From: Pseudomaricurvus albidus
Lineage (GTDB): Bacteria > Pseudomonadota > Gammaproteobacteria > Pseudomonadales > Cellvibrionaceae
NCBI RefSeq assembly: GCF_018863235.1
Contig: NZ_JAHKRS010000002.1
Span: 1 to 64,000 of the forward strand
DNA length: 64,000 nt
Direction of reading: 5' to 3'
Shown here: piece after piece, positions 16,459 through 25,631 of the stretch
Position numbering within the stretch: the first letter of the stretch is position 1
How the letters are laid out: every line of letters starts with the position of its first letter
Position numbers and translations under genes: made by a program
The notes under the pieces: model-generated
Database searches by the model: none
The model's input: the letters and a program-made list of their open reading frames with translations, nothing else
Told to the model about the DNA's origin: nothing

Positions 16459-17985
16459 TTATCCAGCTGGTTCTGCACAGTACCAAAAACTGATGCTGTG
16501 CGCGGCCACGATTCCATCGAATGTCTTTTCCGGAAAGTGTTGCAGTTCAACCTTTCCGCCTTTAAATCGAAGTTTCTCTCCGTTGAGTCTGACTTTGCGG
16601 CTGGTGAGGTTTTTGGCCGTCATTTCATAGCCAGTCGTTAAAGCCGAGCGAAGTTGAGTGGGCATCTTCAGTTCTACCGGATACTCTTTCAGATTGATCA
16701 GCAACAGGACTTTTCCCCGCTGTGATTTTGCCGAGTGAAGGTAACAGCGCAAAGACGGATCGCTGCTGGTGATCTCGTAGGCTTTTGTGCCCATAAGATT
16801 TCCCCAAAGCCAACTGACCCAATAATCCGGACGGGGTTTGAGCGTCAGGCGGACAATCATGCCGTAATCACCGCCGATTAAGGATTGCCGCACCATCACT
16901 TTTTGTCCGAGTTTGGCTCCCATACCCAGTTGATCTGCCCACCAGAAACTGGACACCCAGCGATCAGACAGCTCCGGTTGGCCGCCGCATTGGGCAGAAC
17001 CGGTTTCACCGGTCCAGAGTTCGGCCTGGGGTTGCAGGCGATTGCGCAGTCTGTTCAATCTTTCACTGTACAGGCGAAAGTATTCAAAGGACTTGGGATC
17101 GAGCAAATGATGTATTCGCGCCCGACGGGTGCGTATGGGGCTGCGGTCACTCTGAAAAGGGTAGTAGTGCCAGTCGATGATATCGATAGGCTGATTCAGT
17201 TCCGATAAAAACCTGGGTGTGATATTGCTGATGGGACGAATGGTCTCGCCCAGTTTCGGCCAGAAGGCACTGCCGGGGCCGGAAATCCTGGCGTTTGGAA
17301 ACAGAGAGCGCACCAGCTCGCTAAAACTGTCGTAATCCTGCGCCAGGTGTTTGGCTCGGGGCTGTGACAGTAATCCGTGAAACGCCCAGTAAGAATTCAG
17401 TTCATTGCCAAGCTCAAAAATATCGATCTGATAATTTTTCGTTTGTGTGTAATGCAGCAGTTCCAGCAGTTCCGAACCCTGCCAGCGACCGTGGTGCTTG
17501 CGTTTGAACAGACCGTACTTGCAGGTAAAGATCAACTTGAGGTTGTTGCGCTGAATAAACTGGTGCAGAGCATCCCACTGTTGATGCGTCAGCGTCAGGG
17601 CTTCCGGCTCGTCATCTGGTTGGGCAAAGTAGTGAATTTTATCCGCTTCAGAACCGCCGATACGAAGGTAGGCGGGACCTAACAATTGAACCATTCGATC
17701 CAGTTTTTTGGAATTCAACTTCAGCGGTGACACTCTGAGGGTCCCGAGCCCGCGTCGGGTATTGAGGGCACCCTCCCACCAATACCCGCCCGCCAATACG
17801 GATATGTCGATGGAAAAAGACAGGTAACGTTCATGGGTTTCGGCTACCGGTTCGGACGGTTGCCAATTCAGGGTGACCTGGTCAGTGGGCTTGTTTGACG
17901 GGGTAGCAAAGATGCCGGAACCTAACTGTAGCATCCATGAATGCAGAACTTTAAAGCGGGTGTTGCTTCTTGCGGACTCGGACAT
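16459..17985 (-). CDS. GH79 heparanase-like glycoside hydrolase
   Basis: A 508-residue protein that follows human heparanase and bacterial relatives along most of its length. Landmarks are YLRIGGSEAD (about 106-115), the acid/base motif ELGNELN with E195, DWHYYP (about 271-276), the nucleophile motif WTGETGSAQCGG with E327, VMVRQ, and the DYWVSWLWGNLMGT segment. A C-terminal beta domain follows. The expected reaction is retaining cleavage of a beta-linked glucuronic acid in an acidic polysaccharide. No clear signal peptide or membrane anchor is visible, which is unusual for a polysaccharide-degrading enzyme. It is monocistronic and convergent with the OmpH-like gene. Confidence 0.88.
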   Translation of the reverse strand: MSESARSNTRFKVLHSWMLQLGSGIFATPSNKPTDQVTLNWQPSEPVAETHERYLSFSIDISVLAGGYWWEGALNTRRGLGTLRVSPLKLNSKKLDRMVQLLGPAYLRIGGSEADKIHYFAQPDDEPEALTLTHQQWDALHQFIQRNNLKLIFTCKYGLFKRKHHGRWQGSELLELLHYTQTKNYQIDIFELGNELNSYWAFHGLLSQPRAKHLAQDYDSFSELVRSLFPNARISGPGSAFWPKLGETIRPISNITPRFLSELNQPIDIIDWHYYPFQSDRSPIRTRRARIHHLLDPKSFEYFRLYSERLNRLRNRLQPQAELWTGETGSAQCGGQPELSDRWVSSFWWADQLGMGAKLGQKVMVRQSLIGGDYGMIVRLTLKPRPDYWVSWLWGNLMGTKAYEITSSDPSLRCYLHSAKSQRGKVLLLINLKEYPVELKMPTQLRSALTTGYEMTAKNLTSRKVRLNGEKLRFKGGKVELQHFPEKTFDGIVAAHSISFWYCAEPAG

Positions 17986-18175
17986 TAAACGCTGATATCC
18001 CGTTAATCAGTTCTGAGTAATAAGCTGCAGACAAAAACCGGTTCAAAAGTAAGAGTGGAACACAGGAAAAGTTTCAGAATGATGAATTTCAGCAGTCCCC
18101 GAGATAAATCCGGAGGGAGGGAAAGCTGCAAGCCCTGAAGAATCAGAGCTTGTAGCGTGGCTTCGTTTGATTGAA

Positions 18176-18382
18176 TTAATCGTGATGCGCTGGGTGCCAG
18201 TGTTTCCAGACAGAATGACCTATCAGCCAGGCCACCCCTGCGAGCATGGTCAACGCCGACATCATGGCCTGTGATCCCGGGGAGGCATCAATGTAAAACA
18301 GAAAGCCCATGGTGATGACAAACAGTGAAAGAGCTGTTTGAAGGTCGAGTTTTTCACCGTTTTTAAAATCCGGATGCAACAT
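18176..18382 (-). CDS. Small two-pass membrane protein
   Basis: 68 residues with two hydrophobic segments (about 16-33 and 38-58) and a His-rich end (KHWHPAHHD). A good GGAGG ribosome binding site precedes the ATG. The family is not recognised and no partner is obvious. The next gene upstream, mgtE, is divergent. Confidence 0.65.
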   Translation of the reverse strand: MLHPDFKNGEKLDLQTALSLFVITMGFLFYIDASPGSQAMMSALTMLAGVAWLIGHSVWKHWHPAHHD

Positions 18383-18564
18383 GGTTACCTCCAGTGTGTA
18401 GCGTTAAAAGAATGGTGACTTACCCCAAGTATAGTGTTGTCAGGTGTCATCAGGTGAATGCTATTCGTATAACAGAAGCTTTGCTGAAAATTGATAGTTA
18501 TATAGCTTGTGCGGATGGGCAATCCTTCAGGGATATTGCGGAGGCATTCCCGCCTGTCGCCTAT

Positions 18565-18620
18565 AGTATGTTGATAGAGATGAGTATGTTGATAGAGATC
18601 GCGAGTATGTTGATAGAGAT
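18565..18620. repeat. Three-copy 17-bp tandem repeat before mgtE
   Basis: AGTATGTTGATAGAGAT occurs exactly at 18565-18581, 18583-18599 and 18604-18620. Starts are spaced 18 and 21 bases apart. The last copy ends 33 bases before the mgtE start codon, so the repeats would lie in its 5' leader or promoter. Confidence 0.85.
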
Positions 18621-18653
18621 CGTGAAGAGAATCATAACCCTCAGGAGAACAGC

Positions 18654-19835
18654 ATGACACAAAGCCCCGGTATGTCTGATTTGGTGAAGGAACTTGAGTC
18701 GAAATCACCGGAAGAAGTGGCGGATGTGTTGTCCTCCCGCGCATCCGACGACGTTCAGTTTATTTTGTCGCGGCTCCCGGAACCTCTGTCACGGGAAGTG
18801 TCAGCTCATTTGGCGGAAAAAGCCGAAAGCGAAGAGGACACCATCGCCGCCGTCAGTGGTGTCGAGTCAATTATCGGAGAATTGATGACGCCGGCGCCGG
18901 CGATCATGCCAGAAACCAAGACGGTCGCCGAGGCTATCGCTCATCTGGTGCGAACTACCGGTTTAACGGAAATTACCTATTTTTACGCCACCAACTCGGA
19001 CACGGGTTGTCTGTCCGGGGTGGTGGGCATGCGAGATCTGCTGTTGGCCAAACCTTCCCAGTTATTATCCGAAGTGATGGTGCAGGAGCCGTTTGCTTTT
19101 GAGCCAGAGACACCCATGGCGGAGGCGGTCAAGGAAGCCCTCTATCGTCACTATCCTGTGTATCCAGTGGTGGATGAAAACCATTACATCATTGGTGAGG
19201 TGCGCGGCTGGAAGTTGTATGAACGTATCGCGACAGAGTTAAGTGCCCAGGCCGGCGCGCAAGTGGGTGTGGCTCGTGAAGAACAGGTCACGACACCGGT
19301 GTTTGCGGCGTTTCGCATGCGTCATCCCTGGCTGCAGGTGAATTTGCTCACCGCGTTTGCTGCTGCCTTTGTGGTGGGAATGTTCGAAGACACCATTACT
19401 CAGGTTGTGGCTCTGGCGGCATTTTTACCGGTGCTGGCGGGGCAAAGCGGTAACACCGGTTGCCAGGCGTTAGCAATCACCTTAAGAGGGATGACGCTGG
19501 GCCAGTTAAAAGATTTTCCGGTACACCGATTGCTGAGCAAGGAAATCCGTCTGGGCGCCCTGAATGGCTTTCTGGTGGGGTTGGTGGCCGGTGCTGCCAT
19601 GTTTGGTTACGCACTGGCGACCGATGCCATGCAGCCGATGTTGCTGGGGGCTGTGATCGTGATTGCCATGACCGGCGCCTGCATCAGCAGTGGCATCTTT
19701 GGGGTGATGGTGCCTTTAACCCTGAAGCGCTTTGGGGCGGACCCGGCCACGGCCAGCAGTATTTTTCTGACGACCTTTACCGACATCATTGGTATGGGTT
19801 TGATGCTGTTCCTGGCAACCATGCTGATTTTGTAA
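18654..19835 (+). CDS. mgtE: MgtE-family magnesium transporter
   Basis: A 393-residue inner-membrane channel protein. A short cytoplasmic N domain is followed by a CBS-domain pair (about 75-205), then five membrane helices (about 240-393). Signature segments are LPVLAGQSGNTGCQALA and GADPATASSIFLTTFTDIIGMG, the latter containing the conserved aspartate of the ion pore. It imports magnesium (and possibly other divalent ions), gated by cytoplasmic magnesium sensed in the N and CBS domains. It is shorter than the usual 450 residues because the N domain is reduced. Three tandem repeats lie in its leader. Confidence 0.92.
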   Translation: MTQSPGMSDLVKELESKSPEEVADVLSSRASDDVQFILSRLPEPLSREVSAHLAEKAESEEDTIAAVSGVESIIGELMTPAPAIMPETKTVAEAIAHLVRTTGLTEITYFYATNSDTGCLSGVVGMRDLLLAKPSQLLSEVMVQEPFAFEPETPMAEAVKEALYRHYPVYPVVDENHYIIGEVRGWKLYERIATELSAQAGAQVGVAREEQVTTPVFAAFRMRHPWLQVNLLTAFAAAFVVGMFEDTITQVVALAAFLPVLAGQSGNTGCQALAITLRGMTLGQLKDFPVHRLLSKEIRLGALNGFLVGLVAGAAMFGYALATDAMQPMLLGAVIVIAMTGACISSGIFGVMVPLTLKRFGADPATASSIFLTTFTDIIGMGLMLFLATMLIL

Positions 19836-19867
19836 AGATAGCCATTGCCTGTTTATTTTCTGGCTGT

Positions 19868-20818
19868 TCAGAACTCAAACTGCCAGCCCTGACGGGCAGG
19901 GTCTTCCATAATCTGATCCCAGTTGACGATCGCATCTTCCAGTGTGGTTAATGCCCAGGTATCTTCTTTGTACATGAGTTTACGCAGCAGTTGATTGTTC
20001 AGCCGGTGGCCACTGCGGTTACCGACAAAGCGTCCGACAATGTGAACGCCCAGTAATGCCAGATCGCCGACCGCATCGACCATTTTGTGGCGCACAAACT
20101 CGTTGTCAAAACGCAAACCTTCCGGATTGGCCACCATATCGTTTTCTACCAGAATGGCGTTGCGCATGGAGCCACCCTGTGCCAGTCCCAAGGTTTTCAT
20201 GGTCTCCACATGTTCCGAGAAGCCAAAGGTGCGGGCCGCACAGATATAATCGCTGAAGTTTTTTTGATCCAGCTTCACCGAGATATTTTGCTGCCCAATG
20301 GCTTTCGATTTGAAATCAATGGACATGTCCATCCAGGGTTCGGGGAAGGGCATGATTCCAGCACTGGCGTTGCCTTCGTTCACCCAGAGCTCTTCTTTCA
20401 TCACCAGAGCCATGCGTTTTTTCTTCTGGGTCTCTGTGCCAATCGCAATAATTTGCTCCACAAAAGGTTTGGCACTGCCGTCCATAATCGGGATCTCGGG
20501 GCCATCGATTTCGATGTGGCAGTTATCGACACCACAGGCAAACAGGGCGGCGACCAGATGTTCAACGGTGGTGACGGTTACCCCGTGGTTGTTGCCAATG
20601 GTGGTCGACAGGCGCGTTTCCGTGACGGTCATCCAGCGAGCCGGCACCACATTGTAAGGTGGTTGCAGGTCGGTACGGCAGAAGACGTATCCGGTGTCCG
20701 GGGCTGCAGGGTGCAAGGTCAGACTGACATGCTTACCGGTGTGCAAACCGCGACCGATAAAATGAATCGGTTGTTTAAGAGTGTGTTGCAGATAATCGGT
20801 ATGGGTTGTCTGTTTCAT
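19868..20818 (-). CDS. lpxC: UDP-3-O-acyl-N-acetylglucosamine deacetylase LpxC
   Basis: A 316-residue zinc enzyme that makes the committed step of lipid A synthesis in the cytoplasm. Zinc ligands are H87 in TVEHL, H244 and D248 in RHKMVDAVGD. E86 and H271 (in SGHRLNN) are the catalytic pair. The early GRGLHTGK and MDGSAKPF motifs are also conserved. I chose ATG 20818 because GAGG lies eight bases upstream. The gene stands alone between mgtE and an AraC regulator, not at the end of the cell-division cluster after ftsZ where gammaproteobacterial lpxC normally lies. It may therefore be a second copy. Confidence 0.93.
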   Translation of the reverse strand: MKQTTHTDYLQHTLKQPIHFIGRGLHTGKHVSLTLHPAAPDTGYVFCRTDLQPPYNVVPARWMTVTETRLSTTIGNNHGVTVTTVEHLVAALFACGVDNCHIEIDGPEIPIMDGSAKPFVEQIIAIGTETQKKKRMALVMKEELWVNEGNASAGIMPFPEPWMDMSIDFKSKAIGQQNISVKLDQKNFSDYICAARTFGFSEHVETMKTLGLAQGGSMRNAILVENDMVANPEGLRFDNEFVRHKMVDAVGDLALLGVHIVGRFVGNRSGHRLNNQLLRKLMYKEDTWALTTLEDAIVNWDQIMEDPARQGWQFEF

Positions 20819-20964
20819 TGGAGCATCCTCGTTGTGTTCCATTGAGGACAATCTTATGAATCGGTGCCTGTGCAGGCTGATCAGCTCAAGCCAATTGCTG
20901 GTCAGTCATTTGTCTTTTCGCGCCAAAGACTTATCCTGTAAAGATCAAACTGGGAAAAGTGACC

Positions 20965-21963
20965 ATGGCTGCATCAACATTGACCTCTTGGGCCTTATTG
21001 CTCTGGGAAGAATTACGCGCCCGTCAGCTGGACGCCAATGCCCTGTTTCAAGAGGCCGGGCTGGATTCGTCAAAGCTGAGCAACAATGTGGCGCGCTATA
21101 CCATCAGCCAAATGCAGCATCTCTGGGGGCTGGCGCTGGAAAAAACCAGTGAGGATCTGGGAATCTCCGTTGGTTTACGCTGGAGCCCAACCACGTTCCA
21201 TGCGCTGGGTTTTGCCTGGCTGGCCAGTTCATCCCTCGGGGATGCGCTGTATCGGGCGGCCCGCTACGGAAAGTTTGTTAACGATGGCATTCACTATGAG
21301 CTGGTCTCGGAACGGTTGCAGTACCGCTTCTCTCTCCATTCAGTTTTGGAACCCGGGGTCGTTTTGACCCCCGCTTCCGTAGACGCCAGTCTGGTGGCCC
21401 TGTTAAAAATGATTCGTATGTTGCTGGGGGAGGGCTACAGTCCTGTGGAAGTGCATTGTCCACATCCTCCAAATTCTGCGGCGCTGTTGCTTGAGCGACA
21501 GGCCCGCTGTCCGTTACTGTATGGCAGTGACTCTCTTGATATTATTCTGGATCGAATGGATGTCGAGAAAGTTTTGACGACAGGGAATTCAGAGCTCAGT
21601 TTGCTTAACGAAAAGATCATTACCCAACACCTGTCCAATCTGGATCAGGATAATCTGGTGGCAAAAGTTGAGCTGGAGATCGCCAATCAACTTCCTTCAG
21701 GACAATTAAAAGAGGACAGTGTTGCCAAGGTGTTAAACCTCAGTCGCCGAACCTTGCAGCGGCATCTGGCGGAAGAAGGTACCTCCTTTGCCAGTTTGCT
21801 GGAAACCAAACGCAAGGCACTGGCTGAAACCTATGTGCGCAATCATGCGCTGGCGATCAGTGAAGTTGCTTACCTTTTGGGGTTTTCTGAACAGGCAAAC
21901 TTTACCCGGGCGTTTAAGCGCTGGTATGGCCAGTCACCCAGTGAATATCGACGCGCTGGCTAG
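20965..21963 (+). CDS. AraC-family transcriptional regulator
   Basis: About 332 residues. The N-terminal part (about 15-200) has the AraC-type arabinose-binding-like domain (GLRWSPTTFHALGFA segment). The C-terminal part (about 235-330) has two helix-turn-helix units, with motif SRRTLQRHLAEEGTSF and the closing FTRAFKRWYGQSPSEYR. The ATG at 20965 is preferred to a GTG six bases upstream. It is followed by an alpha/beta hydrolase gene 60 bases downstream on the same strand, which may be its target or partner. Confidence 0.92.
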   Translation: MAASTLTSWALLLWEELRARQLDANALFQEAGLDSSKLSNNVARYTISQMQHLWGLALEKTSEDLGISVGLRWSPTTFHALGFAWLASSSLGDALYRAARYGKFVNDGIHYELVSERLQYRFSLHSVLEPGVVLTPASVDASLVALLKMIRMLLGEGYSPVEVHCPHPPNSAALLLERQARCPLLYGSDSLDIILDRMDVEKVLTTGNSELSLLNEKIITQHLSNLDQDNLVAKVELEIANQLPSGQLKEDSVAKVLNLSRRTLQRHLAEEGTSFASLLETKRKALAETYVRNHALAISEVAYLLGFSEQANFTRAFKRWYGQSPSEYRRAG

Positions 21964-22023
21964 TGAACGCGCACTCGTTAATGTCGATATTTTTTATTTT
22001 TCGATCAACATGACGGAAGTCTC

Positions 22024-23043
22024 ATGAAACAATCAATTTTGAATGCGGTGTCAGTTCTGTGTGTTTTTTTTCTGACGGTTATATCAACTGCTCAGGCCGA
22101 GATGGCGGATAAGCCAGTGTCCTACGATGCGCAATTGACCGGCTACAAGTATCCATTTCCGGTTAAGCATTATGTGTTTTTATCGCAAAACCAGTCGCTG
22201 AAAATGAATTACATGTGGCTGCCGGGTGACACTGAAAAACCCGTGGTGGTTTTGTTGCACGGCAAAAACTTTAACGGCGCTTATTGGCAGCAAACCGCAC
22301 AGTGGCTGTCAGATCGGGGATACAGTGTTTTGATTCCGGATCAGATTGGCTTTGGCAAATCCTCCAAGCCGGTCAACTATCAGTATTCGTTCTCGGTGTT
22401 GGCGCACAACACCCGCCAGCTGATGTCTTCGCTCAAGATAGACAAAGCCATTGTGGTCGGTCATTCCATGGGCGGCATGCTGGCGACCCGCTTTGCGCTT
22501 AACTACCCGGAGACCACGCACAAGCTCATCCTGGTCAACCCGATAGGCCTGGAAAACTACCTGCACTATGTGACCTATCAGGACGTCGGCTTCTTTATGA
22601 AAGGCGAATTGAAGAGCACCGCTGAGGGGGTTGTCGCCTATCAGCAGAAGAATTATTACGACGGTCAATGGAATGATACCTATGCGGCTCTGGCCGAGCC
22701 TTTGATCGGCTGGCTACAGGGGTCGGACTGGCCTCAGCTGGCGCAGGTGAGCGCCTTGACCTACGACATGATCTTCACCCAGCCGGTGGTGGAGGAGTTC
22801 AAGGACCTGCAGGTCCCCGCGGCCTTGATTCTCGGCACTCGCGACCGTACCGGGCCTGGACGCAACTGGATGAAGCCGGGTGTGGATTATGAGCTGGGAC
22901 GCTACGACCGCCTGGGTGATCAGATTCGTCAGCGCAACCCGGCGATAGATGTCTATGAACTGGACGGTTTGGGTCATTTACCCCAGATTGAAGACTTTGA
23001 GCGTTTCGAGGCCGTGTTTGACCGTGCCCTGACCGGGCCTTGA
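22024..23043 (+). CDS. Secreted alpha/beta hydrolase
   Basis: 339 residues with a signal peptide (residues 1-25, ending AQA). It carries the alpha/beta-hydrolase pattern: HGKNFNGAYW (oxyanion loop), DQIGFGKSS, the nucleophile elbow GHSMGG (serine at about 150) and the late histidine in GLGHLPQIED. It should act in the periplasm or outside the cell as an esterase or epoxide-hydrolase-like enzyme; the substrate is not known. It is downstream of the AraC regulator on the same strand, probably under its control. Confidence 0.9.
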   Translation: MKQSILNAVSVLCVFFLTVISTAQAEMADKPVSYDAQLTGYKYPFPVKHYVFLSQNQSLKMNYMWLPGDTEKPVVVLLHGKNFNGAYWQQTAQWLSDRGYSVLIPDQIGFGKSSKPVNYQYSFSVLAHNTRQLMSSLKIDKAIVVGHSMGGMLATRFALNYPETTHKLILVNPIGLENYLHYVTYQDVGFFMKGELKSTAEGVVAYQQKNYYDGQWNDTYAALAEPLIGWLQGSDWPQLAQVSALTYDMIFTQPVVEEFKDLQVPAALILGTRDRTGPGRNWMKPGVDYELGRYDRLGDQIRQRNPAIDVYELDGLGHLPQIEDFERFEAVFDRALTGP

Positions 23044-23313
23044 GCAGGATCCGGGTGAAGCCACCAGCTGCCCTTGGTGTTACTTTGTCATTTTTGCCAC
23101 CAATTCAGCCAAAACCGCTAAGTGGGGTGGTTTCTGGCAGCATTTGTCGAGATTGGTGGGGTTTTGGATTAGAGTTCAGCCTCCACTGCGGGAGCTGCCG
23201 TACACAGGGTCTGTGCCTGCAGTGACACGAATAACAATCAGGCGAGGCTTTGGCCCTGGCCTGGGGTGACAGAGAGACATTCGGCGTCAGCCGATCAGAG
23301 ACAGGTAAAAAAT

Positions 23314-24282
23314 ATGAAAACACGTTTAACGGAACTTCTGGGCATTGAATACCCGATCATTTGTGGCGGCATGATGCGCGTGGGCACGGCCGAGCTGGCA
23401 GCGGCAGTTTCCAACACCGGTGCTCTGGGTGTGATGACCGCTCTGACCCAGCCAACGCCTGAGCTGTTGAAGCAAGAAATCGAAAAGTGCCAGTCTCTGA
23501 CTGACAAGCCCTTCGCAGTCAACCTCACCGTAGGCGTGGTGGCGACCGCCATCAATTACGACGACTACGTGGATGTGATCTGCAACAGTGGCGTTAAAAT
23601 CGTCGAAACAGCCGGTCGCAGCCCCGAGCCGTTTATGGAGAAGTTCAACGCTCACGGCATCAAGGTGATTCACAAGTGTGTGGCTGTGCGTCACGCTCTG
23701 AAAGCCGAGAAAATCGGCGTTGCCGCTGTCAGCATTGACGGTTTTGAGTGTGCCGGTCACCCGGGTGAAGAGGATGTACCGGGTCTGGTGCTGATTCCTG
23801 CCGCGGCTGACCAGCTGACCATTCCCGTGGTGGCTTCCGGTGGTATTGCCGACGGTCGCGGTCTGGTTGCTGCGCTGGCACTGGGCGCCGAAGGGATCAA
23901 CATGGGTACCCGCTTCGTCGCAACTCAGGAGGCGCCTGTGCACGAAAACGTGAAGCAAGCGATCGTTGAGATGAAAGAAACCGACACCTCTCTGATCTTC
24001 CGCAGCTACCGTAACACCGCTCGTGTGTACGATAACGATGTCGCCAAAAAAGTTCTGGAAGTCGAGAAAGCCGGTGGTGAATTCGGTGAAATCCACGAGT
24101 ACGTTTCCGGCAAAAACCAGGAAAAAGCCTGGACGACCGGTGATGTAAATGCGGGTATGGTTACCTTTGGCATGTGTGGCGGTCTGGTAAAGAGCGTTCC
24201 TACCTGTCAGGAACTGGTGGACGAGATTGTCTCTGATGCCAAGCAAATCATTACCGAGCGACTGAACAGCTTTGTGGGTTAA
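23314..24282 (+). CDS. Nitronate monooxygenase-like flavoprotein
   Basis: A 322-residue TIM-barrel FMN enzyme of the 2-nitropropane dioxygenase/nitronate monooxygenase superfamily. It begins with LLGIEYPIICGGMM. The candidate catalytic histidine is H149 in FECAGHPG, and the FMN phosphate is bound by VASGGIADGRG and LGAEGINMGTRF. Members oxidise nitronates such as propionate-3-nitronate or act as enoyl reductases; the exact substrate is open. A strong terminator follows directly. ATG 23314 is preferred to an earlier in-frame start at 23266. Confidence 0.9.
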   Translation: MKTRLTELLGIEYPIICGGMMRVGTAELAAAVSNTGALGVMTALTQPTPELLKQEIEKCQSLTDKPFAVNLTVGVVATAINYDDYVDVICNSGVKIVETAGRSPEPFMEKFNAHGIKVIHKCVAVRHALKAEKIGVAAVSIDGFECAGHPGEEDVPGLVLIPAAADQLTIPVVASGGIADGRGLVAALALGAEGINMGTRFVATQEAPVHENVKQAIVEMKETDTSLIFRSYRNTARVYDNDVAKKVLEVEKAGGEFGEIHEYVSGKNQEKAWTTGDVNAGMVTFGMCGGLVKSVPTCQELVDEIVSDAKQIITERLNSFVG

Positions 24283-24309
24283 TCGTTAATTCACAAACCG
24301 CGCTCTGTA

Positions 24310-24347
24310 AAAGCCAGCGTCTCTGACTCGGGGACGCTGGCTTTTTT
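24310..24347 (+). terminator. Rho-independent terminator
   Basis: Stem AAAGCCAGCGTC (24310-24321) / GACGCTGGCTTT (24333-24344) with an 11-base loop and a T run. It ends the nitronate monooxygenase transcript. Confidence 0.92.
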
Positions 24348-24425
24348 ATGGCTGCACGCCAGACAAGGGATGTGAATCTCGCGCTTGTCATTGTAAAACC
24401 CCATGCCTTTCGGCAGTCTTACAAC

Positions 24426-25535
24426 ATGAGCATGCAAATTCTAAAACCCGATGACCGGATTGATCTGGGCGTTGGTCAGCCCGATCCGGCGTTATTGCCG
24501 CAATCCCTGTTTCAATCCCTGTCGATACCAAGACAGAGCCTGGCTTACGGCCAGGAAGCCGGCGCAATTGACTTCCGTGAGCGCCTGGCGCAGTGGCTTT
24601 CTGCCGATGTCCGGCAAACGGTGCAGGCCAGTGATCTGCTGGTGACGACCGGTTCCTCAAATGCACTGGATATGATCTGCAGCCGGTTGGCGAAACCCGG
24701 TGATACGGTGCTGGTGGAAGATCCCACTTATTTCATTGCCCTGAACCAGCTGCGCGAGCACGGTCTCAAGGTGGTGGCGGTGCCAATGGATGATCGGGGC
24801 CTGCAGCCAGAAGCGCTGGAGCAAGCGATACAACAGCACGCCCCTGCGTTTATTTATACCGTACCCACCTACCATAACCCCACAGGCATTACTCAGCCGG
24901 ATGAGCGCCGCCGGAATTTGGTCGCGATGGCGAAACGTTACGCCTGTCCATTGATTGCGGACGAAGTCTATCAATGCCTCTACTTTGATCAGCCTCCGCC
25001 ACCACCGCTGGCGTGTTACGACCGTGATGCACCGGTTTTATCGGTGGGCAGTTTTTCGAAAATTCTCGCACCCGGTCTCCGTCTGGGCTGGATTCAGGCC
25101 TCCGGTGATGCATTGCAGCCGTTGCTGAATGCTGCCCTGTTGAAAAGCGGTGGCGGACTTGCGCCGGTGACTTCAGCCATCGTTGGTTCTTTGATTGAAA
25201 CGGGTGCTTTCCAGCAATACCTGCAATCGTTGAAGCAAATTCTGAAAACGCGGCGGGACGTCTTGTGGCAGGGGTTGACGACTGAACTCGGTGAGCGCTG
25301 GCAGATCAATCGGCCGGAGGGTGGTTATTTTATCTGGGCGAGCCAACGGGACGGGTTGTCGGTAGCAGACCTGCGAGAAGCGGCGATCCATCAGGGCGTC
25401 AGCTTTTTAGCGGGAACCAAGTTCTCTGCCAATAATAACTTTGTGTCGAGCATGCGAGTATGTTTTGCCTGGTATGACGCCGTGGAGCTTGAGCAAGCCT
25501 GTGTTCGACTGGGAAAAGTCTTCGCCGATCACTGA
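24426..25535 (+). CDS. PLP-dependent aminotransferase, class I/II
   Basis: About 369 residues. The fold-type I aminotransferase pattern includes LGVGQPDPALLP near the start, TTGSSNALD, PTYHNPTG, IADEVYQ and the Schiff-base lysine K212 in SVGSFSKILAPGLRLGW. This set is closest to 2-aminoadipate/valine-type or MocR-like aminotransferases without the DNA-binding domain. The amino donor is unknown. An in-frame ATG at 24348 lies in the T run of the preceding terminator, so I take 24426. Confidence 0.9.
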   Translation: MSMQILKPDDRIDLGVGQPDPALLPQSLFQSLSIPRQSLAYGQEAGAIDFRERLAQWLSADVRQTVQASDLLVTTGSSNALDMICSRLAKPGDTVLVEDPTYFIALNQLREHGLKVVAVPMDDRGLQPEALEQAIQQHAPAFIYTVPTYHNPTGITQPDERRRNLVAMAKRYACPLIADEVYQCLYFDQPPPPPLACYDRDAPVLSVGSFSKILAPGLRLGWIQASGDALQPLLNAALLKSGGGLAPVTSAIVGSLIETGAFQQYLQSLKQILKTRRDVLWQGLTTELGERWQINRPEGGYFIWASQRDGLSVADLREAAIHQGVSFLAGTKFSANNNFVSSMRVCFAWYDAVELEQACVRLGKVFADH

Positions 25536-25631
25536 TGTCCCATCTCGCTGACAGGTGAAAACTTTTTTCCTGCAGGATGACCCATAACACGCTAAAGTGG
25601 ACAGTAATATCTGTCTCAGAGGGAATGGATC

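Noticed and set aside
18565-18620. Repeats considered as a CRISPR array
   Set aside because: Units are only 17 bases with 1-4 base spacers, and no cas genes are present.
23326-24246. Open frame of 306 codons opposite the nitronate monooxygenase-like gene
   Set aside because: It is antisense to a clear enzyme gene, with no recognisable domains.
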